Assembly: GCA_022410635.1 (NCBI GenBank)
Contig: JAJVDF010000416.1
Span: 921,031-985,030 of the forward strand
DNA: 64,000 nucleotides
From: Tretioscincus oriximinensis
Taxonomy: Eukaryota > Chordata > Lepidosauria > Squamata > Gymnophthalmidae
Direction: 5' to 3'
Position numbers and translations under genes: made by a program. The notes below the pieces were generated by a model. It ran no database searches, had not been told where the DNA came from, and saw nothing but the letters and a program-made list of their open reading frames with translations. How positions within the stretch are numbered: the stretch's first letter is position 1; each line of letters begins with the position of its first letter. Below are positions 47,831-59,086 of this stretch, piece by piece.

Positions 47831-48980
47831 ACATTTAGAGCGCATGGAAGACTGGACACGCGTGGATCCTTGGGTCATACAGAAGGTAAACTCACCTTCA
47901 AAGCACAGGAAGCAGAACGTGGGGATCAGGCCTTAATTGAAATCCTGGTCCCTCAGTTCTTAGTTTCCTAAATACTATAATACTTTTTTTTTAATGGATA
48001 CCAGTACTGTAATATTTCGGGAAGTCTGAAATCCAGTGAATATCTTCCAACTTCACTCTAATGCAAACGGGTTGCATTATATCAAGTGATAACCAGTATT
48101 TGTGCACGTTTCTAACTCCGGGTCATTCTGGGTCCCGCCTAGCTTTATAGATGCATTAAAGTACAGCCAGGTAATCAAATATTGATCCACTCGAAGGTCT
48201 TTTCCCATCTCCCCTGCTTTAGGGAAATTGCTCCTGACTGCCTTTTTCTTTTGCTTGCTTAAAGCACTACATATAGATCACCTACCTGTTTTTTGTGTAG
48301 CCATTACTGCTTTCCTTATTAATAATTTAAAAAATAGCTGCATTTTTAAAGAAAGTGGTACTGCTTTAGAAGCTGGGAGAAAGAGACCCTTCTGACTAGG
48401 AATCTGCAGGCTAGCAAAATCTGATATATGCAGGCTGGGAGAAAGCTGTGCAACCCCAAGAAAGGAAAATGTAAGTTTTAATGAAGATGCTGTAATTATG
48501 GTACCAGGTTAATCCCTCTGCTCTAAACATTTTATATTTTCTCTCCTTTGCATTGAATGACTATATGGCTGATTCATGTAAGAGTCGACTCTGTGTACTG
48601 TGATGAGGTAATTTAGACTAGGAGATTAAACTTAATATGATGGAATTTATTAATACAGTGACATCATTGTGATTATCCAAGTCTGGAGGAAAAAGTTGGT
48701 CTGGATTTTTTTGTTGGTCTGGATCTTTTTCCCACCCAGGAACTGATGTCATGCAAAAATTTCACACACTTTGCGCGCGAAATTAAGACCCAGAAGGGCC
48801 CCCCACTCTATCTACCTGCCCCAGGGCTCCCAAGGGAGCAATGCAAAACATGTTCATAAGATTCTGCCATTTCAGAAGACTTTGTGACAGTGCGGAACAT
48901 GATAGCAATGCAAAAAATAATCATAAAATAACCTACAGTATTAATCCTGGAGGTGGTGCTTACACATCCATTATAATAGT

Positions 48981-49272
48981 TGAAGAAGAAGAGTTGGTTT
49001 TTATACCACACTTTTCTTAACCTGAAGTGAATCAAATCAGCTTACCTGTTCTTTTCACAACAGACACTTTGTGAAGTAGGTGGGATTGAGAGAACTCTGA
49101 AGAGCTGTGACTAGCCCAAGATCACCCCAGCTGGCTTCATGGAGGATTGCAGAATCGAACCGGGAGACTTCCAGATAAGAGTCCAACACTCTAACACCCT
49201 GAGACCTTCGGGTATAGGGCAGGGTATAAGTATAAATAAATAAATAAATAACCACTACACCAAATTGGCTTT
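48981..49272 (-). mobile_element. SINE (S8) interrupted by a SINE tail
   Basis: Minus-strand SINE whose tRNA-like head, CTAAC|CACTACACCAAATTGGCT in plus-strand view, is split by 55 bases (49196-49250). Those bases are a plus-strand SINE tail: ACCCTGAGACCTTCGGGTAT, then AGGGCAGGGTATAAG and (TAAA)n. The far end, 48981-49030, has the alternative GAAGAAGAGTTGGTTTTTATACC tail rather than the L2-like tail. Confidence 0.75.
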
Positions 49273-49567
49273 ACTAGGGCTGTATGATTCCCCTGGGCAG
49301 TAAAAAACAAATTCCCAGCCATGACCCTGCTGGGAGTTTTCTAGCAGGAAATCTTTTTTTTTAAATTATTTCACTGAGGGAGTGTAGGAGCTGGTCCTGG
49401 TCGCCAGAGCTTCCAGCAGTGCTCCTGTGAATTTTTTATTTTAATTTTAATGCAGGTGGTGGTGGTGTAACCCCCCCCTCCCCCAATTCATCCACCCTAG
49501 ACTGCTGCCCCTGTTGCCTTCTCCCTAAATACAGGTCTGGGCTTTACTCCATTCACGTACCTAACTC

Positions 49568-49650
49568 TTTCCTAAAGCCATCCAGGCTGATTGCTATTAT
49601 TGTCTCTTCCAACAGTAAATTCCATAGACCAGTGAAATACGGTGTTGATT
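49568..49650 (-). mobile_element. Possible CR1 fragment
   Basis: GTCTCTTCCAACAGTAAATT then CCATAGACCAGTGAAATACG resembles CTACCTCTTCAGGAAGTAAATTCCACAG of the CR1 copy at 46246-46755. Short and diverged. Confidence 0.35.
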
Positions 49651-50580
49651 TTGTTCTCCTTTGAGGTCATAGAGTTAGTAGGATGTGATACAAATGTTAT
49701 ATAGGTGTTGGAGCATCTCCATAAGGTGCTTGAGAAAGAGCAAATAACAATTGTGGGCATTGCCTTTAATGAACAATTCTTAGATACTATATAAATTCTT
49801 AAAATTAAAATTCAGTTAAAACAGCAGGAGTTTCAGCAAACATTGGCATTAATTTTTTTTCTTGTAATAACCTGTGGCTGGATCTTATACAGGATCATAT
49901 TTTTCAACTATAAAAGTTCTCCATGACTTTAAGATGAAGAATGTTATGCACACTCAAACTCTAAAAATTAAAATATGGTAATATGAATACTTCAGAAATG
50001 CATAAATCCTCAACAGCTGGCAATAGGTTTAAATAATCTTCCTGATTGATATTCAGATTCCTGTTTCTGTGGGGATATCTGAATTTAAATACACCTACTA
50101 TAGCTGCCTTTTTCATTCTAGCTCCAGTATTCACATACTTGCTATTCGGGTACAGGGTGCACTATTCAAAATTGTAATGGATTGCTCATGAAGCAGAAGA
50201 AAGCAGCTTGTTTGATGCCAGATCCTCAGTGGCTTTGAAGCTGCCTGGGGGGAGAGGGACTAGGAACAGAGTAGCCTTGAAAGGCAGCCGAAATAGGTGT
50301 GATTCAATATACCACCCCCTAATCCACCAGTAAACTAGAGTACTATGTAGGCTAGGCATGATAGAAGGGAAAGTGGCCTTGCTTAAACCACATTAATAAG
50401 AGAGGCTTCTAAATCCTTTTCCTGGTCCACGTTACTGGTGAGTGTGGAATGGTTCCTCAATTTCCTAGAGGGCTTCCAGATACTATGTAGATTTTTTGTA
50501 CACGGTTGCCTTCTGTACTACTTATTCTTAAGTGAGACTAAAATTATTTCCTTTTTGGTGTCTTTTCCATTCTCTCATAG

Positions 50581-50768
50581 ACAAACATTGGCTCCATCTT
50601 AGTCTCAGTGAATCCCTACAAGTCTATTGCTGGCTTGTATGATGCAGCTGCTATAGACCTCTACCGACAACACTGCCTGGGGGAGCTGCCACCCCACATC
50701 TTCGCCACAGCAAGCGAGTGTTACAGCTGCCTCTGGAGACGCCATGACAGCCAGTGTGTCCTCATCAG
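50581..50768 (+). CDS. MYO10-like: Unconventional myosin-X-like, coding exon 4
   Basis: It encodes residues 95-156 plus two bases of codon 157 (TNIGSILVSVNPYK ... CLWRRHDSQCVLI). It holds the myosin signatures T-IG-IL-SVNPY and HLGELPPHIFA-A-like (here HCLGELPPHIFATASECY), which lead directly to the P-loop. Acceptor CTCATAG, donor GTATAT, end phase 2 (AG|T serine). HDSQCVLIS before the P-loop matches MYO10 wording (HDNQCILIS) far better than conventional myosins, which supports the class-X assignment. Intron 4 is only 146 bp. Confidence 0.96.
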
Positions 50769-50914
50769 GTATATGAGTGGCAGTCTTTATCCTGGCACAC
50801 AATCCAAAAAGTGTGTCAAGTGCTTATCCCATAAGCCATAGAGCTGTTGCTGAAGTTGCGGCTTCCATTTGCTGACCTTGGCTTAAGTAGGTTGTTTTTA
50901 TTGTCCATTGGCAG

Positions 50915-51049
50915 TGGAGAAAGTGGCGCAGGGAAGACGGAGAGTACCAAATTGTTACTGAAGTTCCTGTCAGCAATGAGCCAGACCTCAACAGGAGGCC
51001 CTGCATCAGAAAAGAGCACTCATGTGGAGGAAGCCATAATGGAGAGCAG
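50915..51049 (+). CDS. MYO10-like: Unconventional myosin-X-like, coding exon 5 (P-loop)
   Basis: It completes Ser157 and encodes residues 158-201 plus two bases of 202. It opens with the Walker A/P-loop GESGAGKT (158-165), which binds the ATP phosphates, followed by ESTKLLLKFLSAMSQ. The region around 179-195 (TSTGGPASEKSTHVEE) is the variable loop 1 zone and differs from MYO10 in sequence. Acceptor TTGGCAG, donor GTACAC. All catalytic residues of the loop are intact. Confidence 0.96.
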
Positions 51050-51831
51050 GTACACGTTCCTGTCGTAAGGGGAATCCATTTGTAGCTGCAGGTATTGCTG
51101 GCACCTTAATGGCATTTTCCAGCTGCAGAAGTATTGAAACAGCAAATATAGTTCTGAAGATCACATCTTCAAGACTGGACCATAGGACAACTTATTTGTT
51201 ACTGTTGAGAAGTATGACTACTGCTAATTGTATTTGTTCTCATAATTACTGAATATTAAATCTTTTTCTAAAGCTGTTTCTGCACTTAAATCGCTTAGAG
51301 TGCACAGCAGATGCCATCTGCATTGGGGGAGTGGAGATGCTGACTGTTCCAAACCAGCAGCAGCACTATGAAAACATCATAGTTATTCTGGTCCAACATC
51401 TGAGATCCTGCCCAAGGAACCACTCACCTTTGTGAGTGATTAGCCCAAGACCCACCACTCATACATTGGTTTTGAAGCACAGGTTTAGAGCTGGGCAGGG
51501 CCAAGAGTCCTGCACTTCTCCCATTTTATTTTTTTTCTGGATCAGGTACAGACACACAGATACTTGAATCGAGGCAAGTGGTTTTGCTTATAGTTGTAGC
51601 TCTTTTAAAAGAGGTCTAACTTAATCCCGAACAGTCATCATGTTAGAAGTTCTGGACTGTATACATAAAAGCATGCTAAACATCCAGTTTGTCCGATATA
51701 CTGAGTATGGAAACAGCGCAAATTATTTCTTGTACGACACATTTACATCAAAGAAAACAACTGCGCAGAAGGATGATTTATGCTAATTGTGCATATTTTA
51801 AATTAATAATAATTGATTTTGATGATGATTA

Positions 51832-51891
51832 TGTCTGTTGTGGAGAAGGCAACAAAAGCTATGTGGGACAGCCTTTTGTGAAAGAGGAGTT

Positions 51892-51892
<1 letters not shown>
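51832..51892 (+). mobile_element. SINE tail fragment (S9)
   Basis: TGTCTGTTGTGGAGAAGGCA, ACAAAAGCTATGTGGGACAG and TTTTGTGAAAGAGGAGTTTT: the 3' 60 bases of the short-tail SINE, plus strand. It runs straight into the TAA array. Confidence 0.75.
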
Positions 51893-51943
<51 letters not shown>

Positions 51944-51950
51944 CAATAAC

Positions 51951-52009
<59 letters not shown>
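51893..52009. repeat. (TAA)n microsatellite
   Basis: About 117 bases of TAA units, interrupted near 51939-51952 by a few CAA units. It lies between a plus-strand and a minus-strand SINE, so it likely grew from their A-rich tails. Long leucine frames read from it on the minus strand are not genes. Confidence 0.95.
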
Positions 52010-52011
<2 letters not shown>

Positions 52012-52215
52012 TTATAACTCCTCTTTCACAAAAGGGTGTTGCACATAGCTTTTGTTGCTTTTTCCACAACAGACACACTGTGAAATAGGCGGTGCTGGGA
52101 GAGTTCTGAAGAAATGTGACTGGCTCAAGGTCACTCAGCTGGCTTCATGGCGGAATGTGAATTGAACAGGGTGACTACCGAATAAGAGTTCAAGACTCTA
52201 ACCATTACACTCGTA
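52010..52215 (-). mobile_element. SINE (S10)
   Basis: Minus-strand SINE, full length: tail TTTATAACTCCTCTTTCACA beside the TAA array, then CAGACACACTGTGAAATAGG, CAAGGTCACTCAGCTGGCTT, and head CTCTAACCATTACACTCG. It ends 82 bp before the exon 6 acceptor. Confidence 0.8.
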
Positions 52216-52297
52216 TCTGAATGGTTTCTGACACTTTAAGAAAAATAAATAGCCAAGTTTGCATTCAGGTTTTACCCAACATGCTATTCCTTCCTAG

Positions 52298-52422
52298 CCC
52301 AATACTAGAGGCCTTTGGAAATGCCAAAACTGTTTATAACAACAATTCGAGCCGCTTTGGAAAGTTCATCCAGCTGCACTTTTCCCAGCATGGACATATC
52401 CAGGGCGGGAGAGTCACTGACT
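52298..52422 (+). CDS. MYO10-like: Unconventional myosin-X-like, coding exon 6 (switch I)
   Basis: It encodes residues 203-243 with split codons at both ends. [11 protein letters not shown] and [15 protein letters not shown] form the switch I block. N217, S219, S220 and R221 are the conserved nucleotide-contact and salt-bridge residues. It ends GRVTD plus one base (T|AT Tyr). The donor is ACT|GTATCC, a poor match to consensus. That junction is set by the next exon, a 14-base microexon: only this cut restores DYLLEK as in the family. Reading on past the donor reaches a stop within about 20 codons. Confidence 0.93.
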
Positions 52423-52925
52423 GTATCCTTTTAGTATCTTCAGCCCTGACTTTTGTAGTGCACACTGAAGATTATTGAACTATAAGAGGATTACTTGGGA
52501 ACTATGCATTTTTCCACTGCTTGTTTAGCAGTATAAAAGGACCGTTCGGTGTATTCCCCATATAATTCTTTATCCCCATAGGCCAGTAGAGCACCCCAAA
52601 AATGCCCCCCAAATATTGTCCATGTTACTGATTTATCCACCAGGAGACCATGATCCCTGGTAGACCAACTCACCCACACAGGATGAGTAATGGAACTGGT
52701 TATGGATGCAAACAGTACACATGGTAGCACCATTTTGCCAGGGGTACAGAAGCAGCAATCAAAATATTCTCTTCGGAAACTTCAAAACTTGGGTGTCTCT
52801 GAAGAGGAGCCAGACTGGACCATCCATAAAGTGGATGGCCCTTGAAGTAGCCTCACTTTGGGTTAGATAACCTGAACTTGCTAGTGCAGTTTCTCCTACT
52901 GATTTCTCCTTAACGGTTTGCTCAG

Positions 52926-52939
52926 ATCTATTGGAAAAG
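52926..52939 (+). CDS. MYO10-like: Unconventional myosin-X-like, coding exon 7 (14-nt microexon)
   Basis: Fourteen bases between TTTGCTCAG and GTGAGT complete Tyr244 and encode LLEK (245-248). With exon 6 and exon 8 this gives the motor motif GRVTDYLLEKNRVVHQNPGE, expected for this part of any myosin head. Exon 6 and exon 8 cannot be joined in frame without it, so the microexon is required. Its length is not a multiple of three, so skipping would shift the frame. Confidence 0.88.
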
Positions 52940-53881
52940 GTGAGTATCTTTACATTATTTTCTTCTATTCCTCTATCCTTTACACTATTTACACTTAAGT
53001 AGAGAAGATTTGGGGTATAAAATGGATGATGATTGATGATGATGAATGAGGAGGAGGAAGAGGGGTTCTACTCATTAGGAATTGAACTGCGCCAAGAACA
53101 CCATGGTAAACTTCTTTTATTTTATTTCTAATCTGTTATATTTTCTTTCATAGCCTTGTCGCTCTTCATAACTTGCATGCTCTTTTAACTTCATGTTTAT
53201 GCAGAAAATAATTCTCATAAATTTTATAAATAAATAAAAAATGGAGAAAGGAGTTTTATGTACAAAACATGGGGAGACAGGTCTAGAGACTGAGATGACA
53301 AAATTGAGCAGCTGCATTAGCAGAAAAAAATGTGTGATTTTAGATAAAAGAATACATGGAAACATATGCCAAAATTCATGAGAAAGAAAGAAAAGAGGTT
53401 CCAGTAGTGAAACTGTACGGATAGAAAATTGGTTTAAAAAAATGACATTGCAATACTTTGACTAAGCTATAGGCAGCAGTAGAACAACTGATAGAAAAGC
53501 AGAGGGTTTGCTGATTGATTTCCAGCTTCTTCCTACCATTAAGCAATAACTAACTACTTCTGCATCTCTCCACCCCCCAAACAAATCTTGCATGGAGTTA
53601 CGCATGAAGATGCCTCATTCTCTGCCAGAATTCAACCACAGCTTGATGTTGTCTGATACTCATGGGGCTATATAACGTCGATGANGAATGTAATATAATT
53701 GTGAAGTGAATTGCACTAATTATTTCATGGATGTAAGGAACAAATGAAATATAAACTTATGTAGATGAAATCTGGGTTCTTTTAAATGGATGCACTGTAC
53801 ATTGGAGGTTGTGCCAAATCTAACTTTTTATAGTCTTATACTGATTTGGTGCTATTTGCTACTCATTCGTCTTTGTTTCAG

Positions 53882-53966
53882 AACAGAGTTGTTCACCAGA
53901 ACCCTGGAGAACGTAATTATCATATCTTCTATGCCTTATTAGCTGGTGTCAGAGGAGAACAAAAAG
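53882..53966 (+). CDS. MYO10-like: Unconventional myosin-X-like, coding exon 8
   Basis: It encodes residues 249-276 plus one base. NRVVHQNPGERNYHIFYALLAG is the invariant myosin stretch after switch I (RV--Q-PGERN-HIFY-LLAG), then VRGEQK in the variable part. Acceptor TTTGTTTCAG, donor GTAATA, end phase 1. The pairing with exon 9 (G|AA, Glu) is clean. Confidence 0.96.
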
Positions 53967-54708
53967 GTAATAGCATTTCTTGAACCTGGTATCTTCCATT
54001 TGTTCCCTTTTGTGCTAAGAAAAGGAGATAGAATTTCCCAGAAGTCAGAGGAACACCATTTCACAATCCTGGAAAATAATTATACTGTCAAGTGAGGAGG
54101 TGGCCTTATCATCTGAATTTGACCATCACCTTAAAGCAGCAGACTTCAACTACTCCAACTAGTATCAGACTAGTATCAGTATCTTGCATTAGTGCAAGAT
54201 AAGTGTAATAAAGATAATCTTTGAATCATAGGATCCATAGACAAATTAAACATCTATATTTTTGGAAAATAATATTTTGTAGTACAATATTACATTTTAG
54301 GGCAACTCTCAGAAGGGAAAAATATCTCCAGGAATCTGAGCAGTACAAGTCAAATATGGTTTTACTACAGGGAGTAAAAATGAACTGTATACAAACTAAC
54401 TTACCANCCACATGTGTTATTTCCCCCTATACTGGAAAGGTTAAATGAATTTCTTGAAATACATAAATTAAATAGCTCGTATAACGACTATGGCAGATTA
54501 TACATATACTGCAATGCCTGGATGAATAAAATTTAGGAGACAATATATAATTACAAGGACATATTATGAAAATTGTTTGCAAAAGAGCCTCTGGATGTGG
54601 CTCAAGATTTTACATGCATCATTCATCTCTCTCTCCCTTTGTCTTCTCCCCACTTTGTCCTCCACTTCCTTTCATTTGTTTTTGTTTTGGGGAACTACTT
54701 CTCTTTAG

Positions 54709-54812
54709 AAGCCCTTGGTCTTCTGGAGCCTAAGAACTATCGTTATCTCAATCAATCTGGATGTGTAACCAATGAGAACTTGGATGACAGAGAAATGTTC
54801 ACCAAAGTCATG
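54709..54812 (+). CDS. MYO10-like: Unconventional myosin-X-like, coding exon 9
   Basis: It completes Glu277 and encodes 278-311 (ALGLLEPKNYRYLNQSGCVT ... EMFTKVM). The motif NYRYLNQSGC corresponds to the conserved Y-YLNQSGC block of MYO10. Acceptor CTCTTTAG, donor GTAAAC, end phase 0. The flanking variable sequence (EALGLLEP) differs from the MYO10 EEFYLSTP equivalent. Confidence 0.95.
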
Positions 54813-56310
54813 GTAAACTTTTTTCCTGTTTTGGACCAGGCACAAGGGATTTCTTTTTCGAAAAATGTATTCCCTTGGAATGGCCATTTACAAAGGATAG
54901 CCTCTTCTTTGGACACATTAAAAAGCATGCAACATAGTTGGAAAAACAAGTGAACAAAATTCTTCTGCCTCTCATTGTCACCCTTTGTGTTTACCACTTA
55001 TTGGCTGCCACTGACCTAGGTTTTCATGCCTCTGATTGACCAGCCAGCAATAGCAGCTCAAACTTCAAGTCACTCTGAAGCCAAAAATTCCCTGCCTGGA
55101 AAAGGGACCTAAAAGCACAGCTTAGTTTTGATATTTTTGGTGTTGGAACTCAAATTCACTCAGGGATATCTGTTTTATTGCAGCCTAAGAATGAACTGCC
55201 ATATGCCAATTCTAGGCTGATCTAAGGCAAAACTAAAGCCAGTAACTCTTATCGTTATACAGTAGACTACAGCCATTGCTCAGGACCATATTACAGTCTT
55301 AAAGGAGCAGTAAAGCAGAGCCATCAAAGTGTGGTTTATAGGGAGGAGCCCATGGACGGTATAAGAGATGTTTAGCAAGCCGTATTGACTCTTCGATGCA
55401 ACACCCATTATCTTTTTCCAACGGACCCTGTAGCCATTATTGTAGGCAAATCTATGTGGATGCTGCTCAGTTTTATTTCGTTTATAAAAGGGAATGCTCA
55501 TAAGCAAAATGGAGATTTCTTAGCCATCAGTATTTGCCTACTAATTTTGCGTTCTGTTTAAAGCAGCTAATGGGCCCTTTGGACTAATATAATGCAGTCC
55601 ACAGATTCCTATTTCCTCTGCATCTTTGCCCTTCTTCCAAAATAAAAAAAGAATGGAAAGGACTTAGCCTGCAAAAATGAGNGCATTGGTATGCAAGATG
55701 CAAGGAGATTTGTATGAGGGACTGACAGCAGTAGGCTTTATTATTTATAAGCCCTTTCAGAACTAAGTGCTATATTGGAGATACAATCAAAGCAGGCAAT
55801 GGAAAAAGCAGTGTAAGGGCATGCTAAGAAAGGAGTGAAAGTGGATTAATTTAAGAAAAGTCTGGCAATACAACTTACTACGTTGCTGCTAGTAAGTTCA
55901 AACGTGTTCTAATATGAATATACTATCAGGATATAAAGTCCTTTCTGAAGGCTATCCCATAGCAGGATAGGCCATCCTGTAATAAGTAAGTCATCCCAAA
56001 TTTGGAAAATAGGCCACTGGATCAAACGAGAGCGGCCTGCATTGTGTACAGTCTGCTTGAAGGCCAAGATTGTTTGACAGAATTAACAGCGTATTCAAAG
56101 AAAACAGCTATAAACTGCTTCTGAATTGCTTTCTATCTGATTAATGATCCATTGAAACTGAGGGAAAAGGTTACAGGTCTGCCTCCCCATAATGTTTCTA
56201 CAGATGATGAGCAGTTGTTCCAATCTCTCTGTTTTTTCCACAACGTTAGACTTTGCTGTCTTTATTTTTAAAAAGAAGGAAAGAAAGAGAGAGCAGTGGG
56301 AAGAAATAAG

Positions 56311-56458
56311 GGCCCCTATTTTGGGACACATCTTGGAATGGACACCTGNCATCTGCATGCTGGTATATGGCACTTGGGAACTGCCATAATCTATGCTGAT
56401 GTGCAGGTGGTAGGCTCATATTCCAAGATATATCCCATTCGCCCAGTGCAGAAAGGGC
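56311..56458. mobile_element. GGCCCTGTCC-type MITE (copy D, diverged)
   Basis: A 148-bp degenerate palindrome with the same internal words (CATCTTGGAAT, GCATGCTG, ATTCCAAGATATA) and outer GGCCCC/GGGC ends as the family at 14668. It lies in intron 9. Confidence 0.5.
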
Positions 56459-56926
56459 ATAGGGACAAATAAGCTTTGTTTCCCAACTGCCTGCCTCCTT
56501 CTGATTAAGTGTTTTTAGGATTTCTGCACTTATGTGTACATGCCTGGATTTGTGAATCCATGTCATACAGAGCTAATCCTGATACGTTCAGTGCTAGCCC
56601 TGTAAGCAAAGAATGAAGATTCCTGGTCTTGGAGCTCATGGGGTTCCTTTACCCCTGGAACAGCAACAGACCAAGTAATTGAAGTCCACAGATATTCATT
56701 TGGAATCTCCTGATCCAGAACAGTCCATTTCATGCAGGCAGAGCTCACTAGTGGTGCTCATGAAGGTGGGGCTTCTGATTAGTGCAAAAGCCTCAACCAA
56801 TAGAAAGTTTATGTGTGCATAAACAATGCAAACGTTAAAATAATTGGCAACATTCGAGTTTTCAGTTGAAGATAAAAGTGTGTGTGAACAGCTTCTGGAT
56901 GATTAAATTCCATTGTTTTTGAACAG

Positions 56927-57056
56927 ACTGCACTTGAAGTGATGGGATCAAGTTCTGAAGAGATCAGGGACATTTTCAAACTTCTGTCTGGCACCCTGCA
57001 GCTTGGAAACATTGAATTTATGACAGCTGGAGGAGCGCAGATTACGACAAAAACTG
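56927..57056 (+). CDS. MYO10-like: Unconventional myosin-X-like, coding exon 10
   Basis: It encodes residues 312-354 plus one base (TALEVMGSSSEEIRDIFKLL ... GGAQITTKT). The hallmark is LLSGTLQLGNIEFMTAGGAQ, matching the MYO10 phrase GILHLGNIEFITAGGAQ; the word TAGGAQ is a strong class-X sign. Acceptor TTTTGAACAG, donor GTAAGG, end phase 1. Confidence 0.95.
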
Positions 57057-57289
57057 GTAAGGGGTGCCATTTTATGTAAGCCATATTCATCAGGTTGCTG
57101 CCCAGGAATTACACCTGCTCTCGTGAGTTTCAAAGGACATCTTTGAGGATAGGCATTGTAGCACGATACATGAACAATCCCAAATAATTGTTTAAATAAT
57201 TAATTTTTGTAAATCAGAGGCAATATTCAGTTAGGGCTTGAATTATGCCAGGACATTGTTGGGATTTTCCTCAAGATAACCTACAGTAT

Positions 57290-57790
57290 TACTATAATGG
57301 GAGAATCAACTTTCCACCTGAAGTTCTCACAAAAGTCAANGAACTTAGCCTATAGCTGGAAAGATTCGACTAAATTACTAACTAACCGCTGGCAACATTA
57401 TATTGCTGATCAACTAACAGGTGACTTTGTTTCAGAACAATATGATATATACACAAAAACTAAAAAGAAATGGATCAAAAATTGGNGTAAACTTTTGGTA
57501 CACTGTCAGTCGACTCGATGGGGAGGCCCTGAACTAACTGCAGCTATTAGACTGACACTCAGGCGATAGAAACTCATTTGATTAAAACTNTTTCTCTCTG
57601 CGGGGGGGTGGGGGGTGGATTTGTTTGTACTAGAAGATGACATATAATATCTTGTATGAAAGAATACTGTATTCATAATATTTTCTTGTATTACGTTATC
57701 TGTTTAACTTTTACTGTTATAATTTTGTTAATTTCAAGAATAAAAGAAAAAAAAAATCTAAAAAAAAAAGGAAAAAAAAAAAAGAAAAAG
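57290..57790 (+). mobile_element. L1-type LINE 3' end
   Basis: A frame with TKKKWIKNW then WGGPELTAAI resembles a degraded ORF2 end. It is followed by a G-rich patch (GCGGGGGGGTGGGGGGTGG, 57600-57618) and an A-rich tail (57745-57790). The order matches L1 3' ends, like 15740-16150. It lies in intron 10. Confidence 0.5.
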
Positions 57791-57829
57791 AACTTTCCTT
57801 ATTTGGACATTTGTTCCCACATGAGGGAT

Positions 57830-57975
57830 TGTGTACTTCAAGGTTCACACATCACCAAGGGTCCAAACTGGAAAGTGATCGTGGTTACTCCACCTTTTTG
57901 CTTCATGGAGGTATCNATCCAGGAGACTACCAAATAAGAGTCCAGCACTTTAACCACTACACCAAATTAGCCCCC
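57830..57975 (-). mobile_element. SINE fragment (S11)
   Basis: GGAGACTACCAAATAAGAGTC, CAGCACTTTAACCACTACAC and CAAATTAG at the right end are the minus-strand SINE head. The left limit is uncertain because the middle part is diverged. Confidence 0.6.
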
Positions 57976-58905
57976 AGTTTTGTCCCAGAGAGAAGTGGTA
58001 AGCCTGGTACTAGGCACTTGTACCTCTTATATGCCACTATGGTCTGTGCAATTAATATCTCACCTTTGTCACATCACAGTTGCTTTTGAAAATAATAAAT
58101 TTTGAGAGAGAAAATTGTTATATAATAGATTATATTTTATATATAATAGAATTAATTATGATGTCAAAATTAAATAGCAAGAATGGGGGTCAAACTGGGG
58201 AACAGTATGAAAAAACCTTTTCATATTTATATAACAACTCTCTGTTGGGGGGAACGAGGGGGTGGAGGATTATTTTTGATTGATTGTTTTTGCTAATGTC
58301 TAAGGTCATTAAATAAACTTGGACTGCATTCCTATTAGACCTTTACAAAGGAATAGATAACGGATTTTACTATTCCCAAATGAAAGCAAAGTGAGGGCTT
58401 AAAATGCAGGCAATTTTACCTCAGGATTCATTTCGCATTAACGGCCCCATTTCTTGGCTGCTGAGTTCTCAATGAATGTTTGTTCTACTGAGCTGCAGTA
58501 ACAGGGAAAAGAACCTGCTTTTCCAGAGGATGGAGAGAAATAGCTGAGCCTGGAGGAAAAGCAAAACAAAACCTCTGCTGTTTCTCTCACTTTTGTTCTC
58601 TGAACTCCATTGTCAAAGTACAAGTGGCAGCGAATTACAAAAATCAGCAGTGATAATGCAATTTCACCAGGAACTGCGGAGCAGAAACATGTGGTGTGTG
58701 TTTAGGGCNACGCCACAGGACTTCCAAGCCCGTTTTTATGGTAACAAAATCAGAACGCTGGGCTTTGGCTTGGCAGTCGTGCGCACATTAAGGGGTAATA
58801 GGAACGCAGCTATTGATATATAATAAAAACAGTTACTCGTCTTTTCAGAAGCAGCAGCAGTTTATGTCAAATATTGTCGTCAGCTTTCTGTGTCTTCTCC
58901 CCTAG

Positions 58906-59024
58906 TGCTGAATAATGTCAGTGAGCTGCTTGGCTTGGATGTCTTCCAGTTGTCCGAAGTGCTCACACAGAGATCCATGTTTCTCCGGGGAGAAGAAATC
59001 AGCTCTCCTCTCACGGTAGAGCAG
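58906..59024 (+). CDS. MYO10-like: Unconventional myosin-X-like, coding exon 11
   Basis: It completes Val355 and encodes 356-394 (LNNVSELLGLDVFQLSEVL ... SSPLTVEQ). The stretch LTQRSMFLRGEEI followed by PL-V-Q is specific to MYO10-type myosins; most other classes have different words here. Acceptor TCTCCCCTAG, donor GTAAAT, end phase 0. A CTCF-like motif lies 46 bp downstream in intron 11. Confidence 0.95.
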
Positions 59025-59069
59025 GTAAATAGTGTCAGTTGCTTGGCATTAAACATCTTACTGAATTGG

Positions 59070-59086
59070 CCCTCTAGGTGGCAGCA
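59070..59086 (+). promoter_or_regulatory. CTCF-like motif in intron 11
   Basis: CCCTCTAGGTGGCAGCA, 46 bp after exon 11, matches the CTCF core on the plus strand (-YAGGTGGCAG-). Motif seen; binding inferred. Confidence 0.4.

Larger units (their letters stand above)
41677..50580 (+). other. MYO10-like: Intron 3 (8.9 kb) of the myosin-X-like gene
   Basis: GTGAGT...CTCATAG. The contents are CR1 3' pieces (42.9, 46.0, 46.3 kb), a candidate inverted-repeat element (43.76-44.17 kb), a hAT-type hairpin with an 8-bp duplication (47.67 kb) and a SINE with a nested tail (49.0 kb). In 41700-42920, 43100-43760, 44175-45955, 46760-47660, 47835-48980 and 49660-50580 I see no gene. 46840-47590 has the feel of degraded DNA-transposon sequence but shows no clear ends. 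Confidence 0.8.

Noticed and set aside
51803..52078. Poly-leucine protein on the minus strand
   Set aside because: It is a translation of the TAA microsatellite and the SINE beside it.
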